From: Pseudoroseicyclus aestuarii
GTDB lineage: Bacteria > Pseudomonadota > Alphaproteobacteria > Rhodobacterales > Rhodobacteraceae
Assembly: GCF_003217255.1 (NCBI RefSeq)
Contig: NZ_QJTE01000002.1
Coordinates: forward strand, 780,084-844,083
Direction: 5' to 3'
DNA length: 64,000 nucleotides
How positions within the stretch are numbered: position 1 is the stretch's first letter; every line of letters starts with the position of its first letter. Position numbers and translations under genes: made by a program. The notes under the pieces were generated by a model. The model was not told the origin of the DNA. It saw only the letters and a list, made by a program, of their open reading frames with translations, and searched no databases. Positions 1 to 8,007 of this stretch are shown here, one piece after another.

Positions 1-326
1 AGGTTGTCCAGCAGCGCCCTGTGCAGGTCCAGCTTGATGTCGGCGAGGCGCTCGCGGCGGCGTTTGCCACGGTCGGCGGGCGAGGCCTCGGCCGGTTTGC
101 GGGCGGCGCTGTCGCGGCGCAGCATCTTGCCGGCGCTCTCGGGGCGCGGGGCGGGCTGCGGCGCCTCGATCGGCGCGGCGCGCGGCGTGCGGGGCGCGGC
201 GGCTTTGGGCCTGGCGGGCGGGCCGGGCTGGGGCTGGGGGTGCGACGGCACGACGGGCCCTGCCTCGGCTTCCGGCTCCTGCTCTTGGCTCTCCGCAGGC
301 CGCTTGTACTTCGAGAACATCGACAT
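1..326 (-). CDS. cpaF: CpaF/TadA pilus assembly ATPase, N-terminal part (runs off the window)
   Basis: Only the first 108 codons are present; the gene continues beyond base 1. The visible part starts MSMFSKYKR, then has a long Pro/Ala/Glu-rich disordered stretch, then a basic helical segment (GKRRRERLADIKLDLH) typical of the start of the CpaF N-terminal domain. CpaF (TadA) is the cytoplasmic secretion ATPase that powers Flp pilus assembly. The catalytic Walker domains lie outside the window, so the call rests on this segment and on the position 5 bases after cpaE in a tad operon. A second in-frame ATG lies two codons downstream (base 320). Confidence 0.75.
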   Translation of the reverse strand, partial: MSMFSKYKRPAESQEQEPEAEAGPVVPSHPQPQPGPPARPKAAAPRTPRAAPIEAPQPAPRPESAGKMLRRDSAARKPAEASPADRGKRRRERLADIKLDLHRALLDN

Positions 327-331
327 CGCGG

Positions 332-1606
332 CTACCTCGCCTTCCGGGTGGGCTCGGCCTTGTCCTCGGTCGCGACGAGATCCTCGATCGAGCGGGCGAG
401 GCGGGCGATCTCCTTGCGCAGGGCGTTGCGGGGCTGGCCCGAAGCGAGGGGCAGCCCCTGGTCGCAGGTCTGCGCGACCATCTTGCCGCCGTCCGGCAGC
501 CGGACCTCGATCGATATGGAAAGGCTTTCCTCGAGCCGTTTGATGCGCGACTTGCCGTTGAGGTCGGCAAAGCCGGGGGCGCGGTTCAGGACGTAGCGAA
601 TCTTGTCGTAGGGCAGATCCTCGGCCTGCAGCGCGCGCTTGACCCGCAGCGTGTTCTGGGCCGAGCGCATGTCGATCTCGAGCGTGGCGAAGCAGACATG
701 CGCGGCCTCGAGCACGGCCTCGGTCCAGTCGACGATGGGGCCGGGCATGTCGATGATGACGTAGTCGAACTCGGCCCGCGCCAGCTCGATCAGCCGGGCC
801 ACGTCCTGGGCGGAGACGAGGTCCAGCGGCACCAGCTCTCCGGGCGAGGTCAGCACGTGCAGCCTGTCTTGGCAGACCTGCATCGCCTGCAGGAAGCTGT
901 CGCTGTCGACGACCTCTGTATCGGCCAGCACCTCGATCACCGCGTCGCGGCGGGACAGGTCGAGGTAGGTGGCGACGCTGCCGCGCTGCAGGTCGAGATC
1001 CAGAAGGCAGACCCTCGCGCGGTTCTTCTTGTCGAGGCCGGTCAATTCCCAGGCGAGGTTCACGGCAAGGGTCGTGGCGCCGGTTCCGCCGGCCATCGAC
1101 TGCACCGCCAGAACCGCGCCGGCCCGGTCCTGCCGCGGCTTCATCGGGTTGCGCATCTCGGGCAGGGGAGGCGTGGCGGTATCGCCGCGCCCGCGCAGCC
1201 GGTCGATGGCCTGGGCAAGCTCGCCCTCGGGCAGGGGGTAGGGCACGAATTCGTTGCCGCCCTCGCGCAGCAGCCGGTGCAGGGAGGCGGGCGAGACCTC
1301 GTCGGCGATCAGGATCACCTTGATGCCGTGACTGCGGGCGGCGGCGATGATCTCAAGGATCAGCGGCAGATTCGACTCGTCGCCGGAGTTCAGCGCGACC
1401 GCCACGAACTCGAGGCTCTCGGCCTCGGGCTGCTGCAGGTAGGCGAGCGCCTCCTCGAAGCCGAGGTCGCCCCAGGTCTCGCCCAGGATCGCCTCCATGT
1501 CCTCGATCAACAGCTCGAAGTCCTGGACATTCCGGCTGATGGTGCAGGCGATGATGGGATCTTCTTGAGGTTGCACCGCAGCGCTGCTGGTCATGACCTT
1601 CCCCAT
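332..1606 (-). CDS. cpaE: CpaE/TadZ-like pilus localisation ATPase
   Basis: A 424-residue protein with a receiver-like N-terminal half (about 15-140) and a MinD/ParA-fold half from about 163. CpaE/TadZ proteins place the Tad secretion machine at a pole. The P-loop reads MAGGTGATT at about 171-179, so neither the signature lysine of the deviant Walker A nor the usual GK(T/S) lysine is present. Atypical Walker A motifs are known in TadZ/CpaE. The switch region LLDLDLQRG follows, and later the Asp of YVIIDMPGP. A second in-frame ATG lies at 1594. It sits directly before cpaF and is separated from the upstream ompA-like gene by about 165 bases. Confidence 0.88.
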   Translation of the reverse strand: MGKVMTSSAAVQPQEDPIIACTISRNVQDFELLIEDMEAILGETWGDLGFEEALAYLQQPEAESLEFVAVALNSGDESNLPLILEIIAAARSHGIKVILIADEVSPASLHRLLREGGNEFVPYPLPEGELAQAIDRLRGRGDTATPPLPEMRNPMKPRQDRAGAVLAVQSMAGGTGATTLAVNLAWELTGLDKKNRARVCLLDLDLQRGSVATYLDLSRRDAVIEVLADTEVVDSDSFLQAMQVCQDRLHVLTSPGELVPLDLVSAQDVARLIELARAEFDYVIIDMPGPIVDWTEAVLEAAHVCFATLEIDMRSAQNTLRVKRALQAEDLPYDKIRYVLNRAPGFADLNGKSRIKRLEESLSISIEVRLPDGGKMVAQTCDQGLPLASGQPRNALRKEIARLARSIEDLVATEDKAEPTRKAR

Positions 1607-1772
1607 CTCGAAACCTGCACCGGTCAGCCCGAGGGCCGCGACCTACGTACCGCGGCAAAACGAAAGCAAACGTTTAAGGGGTCTCGCCGCTGAGAGGGTC
1701 TTCGCCCCAAATGGTGACGACATTGGGGCCGAAACCCTGTTTTTGTGCGAATGGCAGAGACTATCCGCGGGG

Positions 1773-2411
1773 TCAGGGGGTGCTGGCGCTCGCCGCGGAG
1801 ATAGCCCCGGTCTCGACCCCCAGCCGCGGTTCGGCCTGCGCGCTCTGGATGTAGTCGCGCATGATGACGGCGGCGTACTTGCCGTTCAGGACGTTCGGAT
1901 GGCCGGCCATGAAGCCGTCGATCTCGGTCACGGTGCGGCGGTTGGCGCGCTCGGGCGCGGTCGTGGCGATCAGGGGGCGCGTCTCGCCGAAGGAGGCGAC
2001 GGCCTCGAGCTGGGTGCGGCCGACACCCTGGCCGATCAGATAGGCGACGGCGGCCTGCGCGCGGCGCAGGCCCAGTGCCTGGTTGTAGGCAGGGCTGCCG
2101 ACGAGATCGGTGTGACCGTAGACGCGGAAATGCGCCTCCGGGAACTGGCGGATCCAGCGGGCCTGCTGCGCCAGCACGGCCTGCGCCTGCGCATCCAGCG
2201 CGGCAGAGTTGAAGGCGAAGGTGATCGTCGTCGGCGCCTCGGCGGCGAATCTCTGCTGCAGCGTGCCCAGCGGGCCGGCCTGTCCGCTTTGCACCGCGAC
2301 GTTGGTCATCACGGCGCTGCCGAAGCCGGCCCCGGGCGCAGGATCGCCAACCCCCTCGGCGCAGCCGGCGAGGGGCAGGAGGCAGAGGGGCAGGAGGCGA
2401 AGGGCGTGCAT
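1773..2411 (-). CDS. OmpA-family lipoprotein of the tad locus
   Basis: A 212-residue protein starting MHALRLLPLCLLPLAGC, a lipoprotein signal with lipobox LAGC, so it is predicted to be lipidated on the cysteine and sorted to the outer membrane. Residues from about 70 to 165 form an OmpA-C peptidoglycan-binding domain, with FNSAALD near its start, then VYGHTDLVG and RRAQAAVAYL. The C-terminal 45 residues (from about FMAGHPN) lie beyond the OmpA core. It lies 8 bases after cpaC, in the same operon. Its likely role is to anchor the pilus secretin complex to the cell wall; that is inferred from context. Confidence 0.85.
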   Translation of the reverse strand: MHALRLLPLCLLPLAGCAEGVGDPAPGAGFGSAVMTNVAVQSGQAGPLGTLQQRFAAEAPTTITFAFNSAALDAQAQAVLAQQARWIRQFPEAHFRVYGHTDLVGSPAYNQALGLRRAQAAVAYLIGQGVGRTQLEAVASFGETRPLIATTAPERANRRTVTEIDGFMAGHPNVLNGKYAAVIMRDYIQSAQAEPRLGVETGAISAASASTP

Positions 2412-2419
2412 GGTCTGCC

Positions 2420-3835
2420 TCAATCCAGGACGTAGCCGTAGGAGCCGGAAAAATCCTGCCGCGCGATCTCGCCTGCGGCGCCGGCGGCGGGGGCCTCGGT
2501 CCGCCCGAAGAGGAAGAGGTCGCGCTCGGAGGGCGGGCGCACGCGGTCGGTCGGCAGGGCCAGCGCCTCGCCCCGCGTGGGGGTCACGAGATGCGGCGTG
2601 ATGATGATCACCAGCTCCGTCTGCCGCCGCTCGTAGGAGGCGCTGCGGAACAGCGCGCCCAGCACGGGCACATCGCCCAGCCAGGGCACCTGTCCGCTGA
2701 GGTCGCTGAAGTCGTCCTGCAGCAGCCCCGCGATCGCGAAGCTCTCGCCGTCGCGCATCTCGACCGTGGTCGAGGTCTCGCGCCGGCGGAAGGCGTCGAT
2801 GGTGAAGCTGCCCGAGGTGAAGCCGTTCGATGAGTCGATGGAGCTGACGGCGGCGCGAAGCTCGAGGTTGATGAGATCGCCGTCCACCACGGTCGGAATG
2901 AAGGTCAGCTCGACCCCGAAGGGCTTGTAGTCGACGCTGACGGCGCCGTCCTCCTGGCTGATCGGCACGGGGTATTCGCCCCCCGCCAGGAAGCTCGCCT
3001 CCTGGCCCGAGAGGGCGGTCAGGTTCGGCTCGGCCAGGGTTCGGACCACGCCGCGGCTTTCCAGCGCCTCGAGCAGCAGGCCGATCTCCACCCCGCCGGC
3101 ATTGAAGCCGAAGAGGGTCGAGCCATTGCTGGTCCCGCTGGCGGGTAGCGCGCCCGACAGCGCGCCGGTGCGCCCGGCGTTCGAGCTGAGCGTGTTGGTG
3201 CCCGCCGAGAGGCCGAGATCGCCGCCGAGGGCCGTTCCGCCCAGGGCGAGAGAGGAAGAGAGCGACTGGCTGACGCTGCGCGACATCTCCGCGAAGCGGA
3301 CGCGCAACATCACCTGCTGCGTGCCGCCGACGCTCATCAGGTTCGACACGCTCTCGGGGGCATAGCGCTGCGCCAGCTCCAGCGCGCGGTCGAGCCGGGA
3401 GATCGAGCTGACGGTGCCGGAGAGCACGATGCCGTCGTTCGCGGTGCGCACCTCGATCGGCTCGCCGGGCAGGATCTGGGCCAGCCGCTCCTTGAACTCC
3501 TCGATATCGGGCGTGACGTGCACATCGACGTTGGAAAGCAGGTTGCCGTCGGCGCCCAGGATCGTCAGCGTCGTCCGGCCGGGCGTCTTGCCCAGCACGT
3601 AGATCGTGCGATCCGAGAGCGACGAGATATCGGCGATGTTCGGATTGGCTATCGAGAGCTCGGCGAAGGGCCTGTCGCTCTCGACGACGACGGCACGGTT
3701 CATCGGCACATCGAGCGGACGCGCGTTGTTGCCCTGCAGCACTCGCAGGGACTGTGCCTGGACCAGTCCCGGGGCGGCCGCGATGCAGAGCGCGACGCCC
3801 ATGAGGCCGGCCCGAAGGGTGCGGCGGTTGATCAT
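2420..3835 (-). CDS. cpaC: CpaC/RcpA outer-membrane secretin of the Tad pilus
   Basis: A 471-residue protein from the chosen ATG, which gives a clean signal peptide (MINRRTLRAGLMGVALCIAA, cleaved near VQAQS). An upstream in-frame extension of 47 codons has no signal character and was rejected. In order it has the pilus N-terminal domain (about 30-105), a BON-like module (about 108-170), and the secretin domain with VVRTLAEPNLTALSG, VEMRDGESFAIAGLL and the terminal ELVIIITPHLV. It forms the outer-membrane pore for the Flp pilus. It is flanked by cpaB upstream and the OmpA-like lipoprotein downstream on the same strand. Confidence 0.93.
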   Translation of the reverse strand: MINRRTLRAGLMGVALCIAAAPGLVQAQSLRVLQGNNARPLDVPMNRAVVVESDRPFAELSIANPNIADISSLSDRTIYVLGKTPGRTTLTILGADGNLLSNVDVHVTPDIEEFKERLAQILPGEPIEVRTANDGIVLSGTVSSISRLDRALELAQRYAPESVSNLMSVGGTQQVMLRVRFAEMSRSVSQSLSSSLALGGTALGGDLGLSAGTNTLSSNAGRTGALSGALPASGTSNGSTLFGFNAGGVEIGLLLEALESRGVVRTLAEPNLTALSGQEASFLAGGEYPVPISQEDGAVSVDYKPFGVELTFIPTVVDGDLINLELRAAVSSIDSSNGFTSGSFTIDAFRRRETSTTVEMRDGESFAIAGLLQDDFSDLSGQVPWLGDVPVLGALFRSASYERRQTELVIIITPHLVTPTRGEALALPTDRVRPPSERDLFLFGRTEAPAAGAAGEIARQDFSGSYGYVLD

Positions 3836-4004
3836 CTGGCCTGCTTTCCTCGTGCCCGCCAATGCGGGCCATGCCGCGGGATTGATCCCGTCGTTGCGGA
3901 AATCCTGCCCCGCGGCGGTCGCTGTTGCAACGCTTTCGACCCGAGGGCCACCCGGTCTGTGGAGAAGCGGCAACATGGCCGCGGCAAGGATCGCTTCCGC
4001 TGCG

Positions 4005-4886
4005 TCAGTCGGTGCAGGGAATCTGCACCTCTACGACCTCGGAGGCGCGCCGCGTGCGCACCGTGCAGACCTCGGGCGCGGGGGCGGCCTGCGTGACGAC
4101 CTGGGGCTCGGGCTCCGGCGCGACGAGAGGTTCGGGCAGGCCCAGAAGGCGGCGCTGGTCGACCTCCAGCGCGTAGGCGACGGTGTCGTCCTGCATGCCG
4201 ACCAGCGAGAGCGACAGCGACCCCGAGGATTGCGCCTGCGCGAGGTTGGCGACCTGCTGCGGCGTCACCTCGACCGTGACGGTGCGGGCCACCGCCGCCT
4301 CGTTGCGGGATTGCTCTGCCGTCTGGTCGACGGCGACGATCGGCAGGTTCGTCTCGATCAGCTTGGTCACGTCCTCGCGGCTGCCGATCCCGGTCTCGAT
4401 CGCGCCCGTCCAGTAGACGTCGACCTGATCGCCCGGGTGCAGGAAGCCCGAGACGCCGGAGGTCGCATCAACGCTGATCGCGAAGGCCCGCATGCCGGGG
4501 GCAAGGCGGGTGGCGATCCCGGCGCTCGCGCCCGGGGCGGTGACCTTGCCGGCGAGCACGGGCTCCTTGGCGTAGATCGGGCGCAGCAGGCTTCGACTGC
4601 CCTGCGCATCCTCGGGGAACAGCGCCTCGAGCGAGGCGAAGGTCCCCTCGGGCATCGCCGTCTCGACGTAGTCGATCAGCATCACGTCCTCGGGGGTCAG
4701 CACCTCGCCATAGGCCATGTCGCGGGTCACGGCGACGACGGCAACCGTGGGAGAGCGCTGGGCCGCCTCGGCCCGCTCGAGCGCGATCGCCGCCTCCTGC
4801 TCCTGGAAATGCCGCTGGACCATGAGGACCGCGAAGCCGGCCAATCCCAGCCCCACTGCGAGCACTAGCGCGAAAATGAGACGCAT
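4005..4886 (-). CDS. cpaB: CpaB/RcpC Flp pilus assembly protein
   Basis: A 293-residue protein with one N-terminal membrane segment (about 1-23), a SAF domain (about 46-112, with AYGEVLTPEDV) and the RcpC/CpaB domain (about 125-240, with FLHPGDQVDVYW). The tail is Pro/Glu-rich and ends with two cysteines (EVCTVRTRR and VQIPCTD). CpaB is a periplasmic, membrane-anchored partner of the CpaC secretin. A GAGGG ribosome-binding site sits about 8 bases before the ATG. It lies 22 bases after the second pilin gene and about 170 bases before cpaC. Confidence 0.92.
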   Translation of the reverse strand: MRLIFALVLAVGLGLAGFAVLMVQRHFQEQEAAIALERAEAAQRSPTVAVVAVTRDMAYGEVLTPEDVMLIDYVETAMPEGTFASLEALFPEDAQGSRSLLRPIYAKEPVLAGKVTAPGASAGIATRLAPGMRAFAISVDATSGVSGFLHPGDQVDVYWTGAIETGIGSREDVTKLIETNLPIVAVDQTAEQSRNEAAVARTVTVEVTPQQVANLAQAQSSGSLSLSLVGMQDDTVAYALEVDQRRLLGLPEPLVAPEPEPQVVTQAAPAPEVCTVRTRRASEVVEVQIPCTD

Positions 4887-4908
4887 CGTCGGACCCTCAT
4901 ACCAGTTA

Positions 4909-5109
4909 CTAACCGGAGGGGCCGTCGCCCTCCATCCCGTCGAGAAGCGACCTCACCTTCTCGGGCAGGCCGTCTGTTTGCCGGAGGGCGGTCTTCTCGA
5001 CGGCCAGTGCCACGCCGACGGCAAGAGCGATCACGGCTGCGCTGAGGACGACCCAGTCGACGGTCACGGCGCCATCCTGTCGTCTTGCAAAGCGGCCGAT
5101 CAGGTTCAT
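4909..5109 (-). CDS. Flp-type pilin, second copy
   Basis: A 66-residue protein with a short basic leader (MNLIGRFARRQDG), then AVTVDWVVLSAA and a hydrophobic helix, then a polar tail ending in MEGDGPSG. Length and layout match Flp pilins. Cleavage by the Tad prepilin peptidase is expected after Gly13. The usual Glu5-Tyr6 of mature Flp is Asp5-Trp6 here. A GTG codon precedes the ATG in frame, but the ATG is preferred. It is the second pilin in the operon and lies just before cpaB. Confidence 0.85.
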   Translation of the reverse strand: MNLIGRFARRQDGAVTVDWVVLSAAVIALAVGVALAVEKTALRQTDGLPEKVRSLLDGMEGDGPSG

Positions 5110-5184
5110 CACACTACAGGGCTTTCTCTACGCCGCGTTCTGCGGGTGGTCTGGCCTGAAAGGCCGGAATCGAGGTCACCGGAG

Positions 5185-5203
5185 GCCGCTTTTTCAAAGC
5201 GGC
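5185..5203 (-). other. Stem-loop between the two pilin genes
   Basis: A perfect 8-bp inverted repeat with a 3-base loop lies about 50 bases after the stop codon of the first pilin. There is no T-tract on the minus strand, so it looks more like an mRNA-stabilising or partial-termination hairpin than a full terminator. Such a structure would favour high expression of the first pilin over the downstream assembly genes; that role is inferred. Confidence 0.4.
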
Positions 5204-5255
5204 TTTCAAGGCGACCCGAAAAGCCTGACCCGCGCCCTCGGGGCAGGCGCCGCCG

Positions 5256-5459
5256 TTACTGCTGGTCGAGGTTGGCGTTGCCTTGGACGGTGTTGGTCTC
5301 CAGCTCGGTCTTGATATCCTTGGCCATCTCCTCGGCCCCGCTCTGGATAGAGCCGGCGACGGCGATTCCAAGGCCGACGACGGCGGCCGTCAGCACGACC
5401 CAGTCGACGGTGACAGCACCGTCCTCGTCGTTGCAGAAGGTCTTGATGTAGTTCAGCAT
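5256..5459 (-). CDS. Flp-type major pilin, first gene of the tad operon
   Basis: A 67-residue protein, first in the operon. A 14-residue leader (MLNYIKTFCNDEDG) precedes AVTVDWVVLTAAVVGLG, and a soluble tail ends NANLDQQ. Cleavage after Gly14 is expected. As in the next gene, mature positions 5 and 6 are Asp-Trp rather than Glu-Tyr. Being promoter-proximal and followed by a stem-loop, it is the likely major pilin. The gene shares the core motif with its neighbour but differs in the tail, so the two could be major and minor subunits. Confidence 0.88.
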   Translation of the reverse strand: MLNYIKTFCNDEDGAVTVDWVVLTAAVVGLGIAVAGSIQSGAEEMAKDIKTELETNTVQGNANLDQQ

Positions 5460-5829
5460 AGGCGTGACTCCTCGTGGCCGGTCTCGGTTCAGCGCTGTCC
5501 TGCGCGTTACTGCCATCCCGGCCGGACTGATGACCGTCTGAAAGACAGAATTTCTCGGGCCCCATATAGGGGTGGGACTGTGGCGCGATTTGGGCGCCAT
5601 TCGCGCATTTTTGTAGCCTGCCCCTGCGGGCGTTTACGGTCTAAGTCATTGTAAAATATAGGTTCCGTAAAGTGACAGGTTGTTTCCGGATCGTTGCCTC
5701 ACACTGTCTGTTGCGCGCTATTGCACGTCAGGCGAAGTCAATGGCGCACAAGGGAGTCGCGCCTCTGGACCGGGCATGGTGGCTGCGCGATGCTCTGGGC
5801 GCGGCAAGGGCGGTGGCACGGACAGGGGT
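5460..5829. other. Divergent intergenic region between the tad operon and the transglycosylase gene
   Basis: This stretch of about 370 bases holds no gene I can support. It should carry the promoter of the tad operon (minus strand) and that of the transglycosylase (plus strand). It contains the inverted repeat GTCTGAAAGAC (5536-5546), the near-palindrome CCCCATATAGGGG at about 5560-5572, and a locally AT-rich segment at about 5640-5675, unusual for this genome. Confidence 0.6.
5633..5662 (+). promoter_or_regulatory. Possible sigma70-type promoter for the transglycosylase gene
   Basis: TTTACG (5633-5638) and TATAGG (5657-5662) are separated by 18 bases in an AT-rich patch of an otherwise very GC-rich sequence. 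TATAGG also occurs as the -10 element of the strong candidate rpsL promoter in this window. The distance to the gene start is about 165 bases. No experimental support. Confidence 0.3.
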
Positions 5830-6663
5830 ATGAGCAGAAGCAGGAGGGGCATCTTGGCGGCTTGCGTCCTGGCGCCCTTGCTCGCCTCGGCAGCCGCGCC
5901 GGTGGCGCGGTCCGAGCCCGGCGGCGGGGACTTCACCTTTCGCAGCGTGACGCCGCCCTCGGCGGGCTCGTCGCGGCGAATCACGGTGCAGATCGCGCCT
6001 CGCGCGCCCGCGGCACCCGCCTCTCCCGCTGCGCCCGTCTCTGACGGCGGCGCGGCCCCGCGCGGGGCCGGCGGCTTCGCCTGGTTCTGGAGCGCGATCT
6101 CGCCGCAGCTCTCGGGCAGCGGGCCCGGACGGCTGGAGGTGGCGCTGCGCGCGCTCGACGCTGCGCCGGCGGGGCAGGGCGCCCCGGAGCCACGGCTGCA
6201 GATGCTGCAGGAGATCGCGCGCGCCCATGGCGTCGACATCATGCGCGCCACCATCGGCACACGGGTCTCGCCGGCCCTCGTCCTGTCGGTGATCGCGGTG
6301 GAAAGCGCGGGCCAGTCCCGCGCGGTCAGCGGTGCCGGGGCCCAAGGGCTGATGCAGCTGATGCCCGCCACCGCGGCCCGTTTCGGCGTCGCCAACAGCC
6401 TGATCGCGCCCGACAACATCCGCGGCGGGACCGCCTATCTTGACTGGCTGCTCGGCCATTTCGACGGCGACCCGATCCTCGCGCTGGCGGGCTACAACGC
6501 CGGCGAAGGCTCTCTGCGCGATGCGGGGGGCGTGCCCGACTGGCCCGAGACGCGGGGCTACGTGCCCAAGGTGCTTGCTGCCTGGCGCGTCGCGCGGGGC
6601 CTGTGCGTGACGCCGCCGGTGCTGATCGGCGACGGCTGCGTCTTCGCCGTCAACAACCTCTAG
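5830..6663 (+). CDS. Lytic transglycosylase, SLT domain, secreted
   Basis: A 277-residue protein. The chosen ATG gives a signal peptide (MSRSRRGILAACVLAPLLAS) and has GGGG just upstream. Upstream in-frame sequence is not signal-like. An Ala/Pro-rich linker leads to a C-terminal SLT domain from about residue 130, with the catalytic Glu158 in VIAVESAGQS, then GAQGLMQLMPATAARFGV and LALAGYNAGEG. The enzyme cleaves peptidoglycan with anhydromuramyl product formation in the periplasm. It is divergent from the tad operon, so it might open the wall for pilus assembly, but this is only a contextual inference. Confidence 0.88.
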   Translation: MSRSRRGILAACVLAPLLASAAAPVARSEPGGGDFTFRSVTPPSAGSSRRITVQIAPRAPAAPASPAAPVSDGGAAPRGAGGFAWFWSAISPQLSGSGPGRLEVALRALDAAPAGQGAPEPRLQMLQEIARAHGVDIMRATIGTRVSPALVLSVIAVESAGQSRAVSGAGAQGLMQLMPATAARFGVANSLIAPDNIRGGTAYLDWLLGHFDGDPILALAGYNAGEGSLRDAGGVPDWPETRGYVPKVLAAWRVARGLCVTPPVLIGDGCVFAVNNL

Positions 6664-6974
6664 CCCGCAAAAAGCTCCTGCGTCTCCGGGTGCCGCCGCG
6701 CCCAGAGGGCGACGTAGCTGCAGGCCGGCACAATGCGAAAGCCCTGCGCCCGCGCATCCTCGACCAGGGCTGAGACGAGGCGGCCGGCGATGCCGCGCCC
6801 GCCAAAGGCCTCGGGCACGCCGGTGTGGGTGGCGATGCGCAGGGATCCCTGCGATGTATCCCGCGCCGTCCAGGTCAGCTCTGCCTTGGCGCCGCCGGGC
6901 AAGTCGATGATGTAGCGCCCCGCGGAGGCGTCTTCGCTGCGCCGCACCGGAAGGTCCTTCACCGCGTCATCCAC
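6660..6974 (-). CDS. Small GNAT-like protein of the NATD1/YjdJ type
   Basis: A 104-residue protein from a GTG start. It has the compact GNAT fold of the YjdJ/NATD1 family: HTGVPEAFGGRGIAGRLVSALV carries the acetyl-CoA loop, followed by GFRIVPACSYVALW and RHPE. An ATG at 7064 would overlap the kinase gene upstream by about 85 bases and give a non-conserved arginine-rich leader, so the GTG 4 bases after the kinase stop was chosen; a second GTG lies at 6962. Its stop codon overlaps that of the convergent transglycosylase gene through a shared CTAG. The substrate is unknown. Confidence 0.75.
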   Translation of the reverse strand: MDDAVKDLPVRRSEDASAGRYIIDLPGGAKAELTWTARDTSQGSLRIATHTGVPEAFGGRGIAGRLVSALVEDARAQGFRIVPACSYVALWARRHPETQELFAG

Positions 6975-6978
6975 CGCC

Positions 6979-8007
6979 TCAGTCCCTCGCCTGCGCGGTG
7001 ACGGTCGGGATCTCCAGCACCACGCGTGTGCCGGGATCGTTGGGTTCGACGGTGATGCTGCCACCCATGCCGCTGGCCAGATTCTCGACGATGCGCCCGC
7101 CCAGAGAGCCGGGGCGCGGCCATGTCTCGCCCTCGGGCATGCCCTGGCCGTCGTCCGCGACGATCATCCGCAGCCCGTCCCCCTCGAGCGGTTCGATGCT
7201 GACGGTGATCAACCCGCTGTCACGCTCCTGGAAGGCATGCTGCAGCGCGTTGGTCAGCGCCTCGGAGAGCACGAGGCCCAGCTGCGTCGCGGTGTGCAGG
7301 GGGGCCCTCATCTCCGCGATGTCGAGGTTGACCCTCACGCCGGGGCGGCCGTCGATATGGGCGATGGCATTGGCGATGCGCGAGAGGTAGCTGCCCAGCG
7401 AGAGGCTGTCGCCGGAGCGGTCGCTCCCGGCTAGTGTCATCTCTTCATACAGCAGCTGCAGGCTTTCGACGCGCCGGGCGAGGGCGCCGAAGTCGTCGCG
7501 CCCCTCGGCCTGCCGGGCCTGCATGCGGATCATGCCGACGATCATCGACAGGTGGTTCTTCACCCGGTGCTGGATCTCGCGCAGGTGACGGTCCAGCACG
7601 TCGCCCGGCCCCTCGCGGGTCTCGGGCACCGGGATCTGAAGGCCGACGAACATCGCGCAATCGTCGCCCTCTTCGGTGATCGGCGAGAGGACGAGACGGT
7701 TCCAGAAGGGCTTGCCGTCGGCGCGGTAGTTCAGGATCTCGACCGAGATCTCCTCGCAGGCCTCCACCGCCGCGCGCAGCCGCGCGACGACCGCGGGGTC
7801 GGTGTCCTCGCCCTGCAGAAAGCGGCAGTTCCGGCCGACCGCGGCGCTGCGCGAGTAGCCGGTCATCCGCTCGAAGGCCTCGTTGACGTAGACGATCGGA
7901 TTGTCGTCCTGCGCGGGATCCGTCAGCACCATCGCGATGCGCGAGCGCGAGAAGCCGGCCAGCGCCTGCTCCTTGTTCATGCCGCTCACGGATAGAGTGT
8001 CAGCCAT
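6979..8007 (-). CDS. LOV-domain blue-light sensor histidine kinase, HisKA_2 type
   Basis: A 342-residue soluble protein. Residues about 20-127 form a LOV domain: GRNCRFLQG at 58-66 holds the photoactive Cys61, the flavin-contacting asparagines are in NYRADG (93) and FWN (103), and the conserved Gln is in FVGLQ (124). A HisKA_2 dimerisation domain follows, with phospho-acceptor His147 in QHRVKN. The C-terminal ATPase domain has EALTNALQHAF (N-box) and DDGQGMP (G1 box). There is no membrane segment. No response regulator lies next to it; the GNAT gene follows 4 bases later. The natural light-driven Cys-FMN adduct chemistry is known for this family; activity here is inferred from intact residues. 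Confidence 0.93.
   Translation of the reverse strand: MADTLSVSGMNKEQALAGFSRSRIAMVLTDPAQDDNPIVYVNEAFERMTGYSRSAAVGRNCRFLQGEDTDPAVVARLRAAVEACEEISVEILNYRADGKPFWNRLVLSPITEEGDDCAMFVGLQIPVPETREGPGDVLDRHLREIQHRVKNHLSMIVGMIRMQARQAEGRDDFGALARRVESLQLLYEEMTLAGSDRSGDSLSLGSYLSRIANAIAHIDGRPGVRVNLDIAEMRAPLHTATQLGLVLSEALTNALQHAFQERDSGLITVSIEPLEGDGLRMIVADDGQGMPEGETWPRPGSLGGRIVENLASGMGGSITVEPNDPGTRVVLEIPTVTAQARD

Noticed and set aside
6975..7064. An upstream ATG extending the GNAT-like protein by 30 residues
   Set aside because: It would overlap the end of the LOV kinase gene by about 85 bases and adds an Arg/Pro-rich sequence unlike the family; the GTG after the kinase stop fits better.
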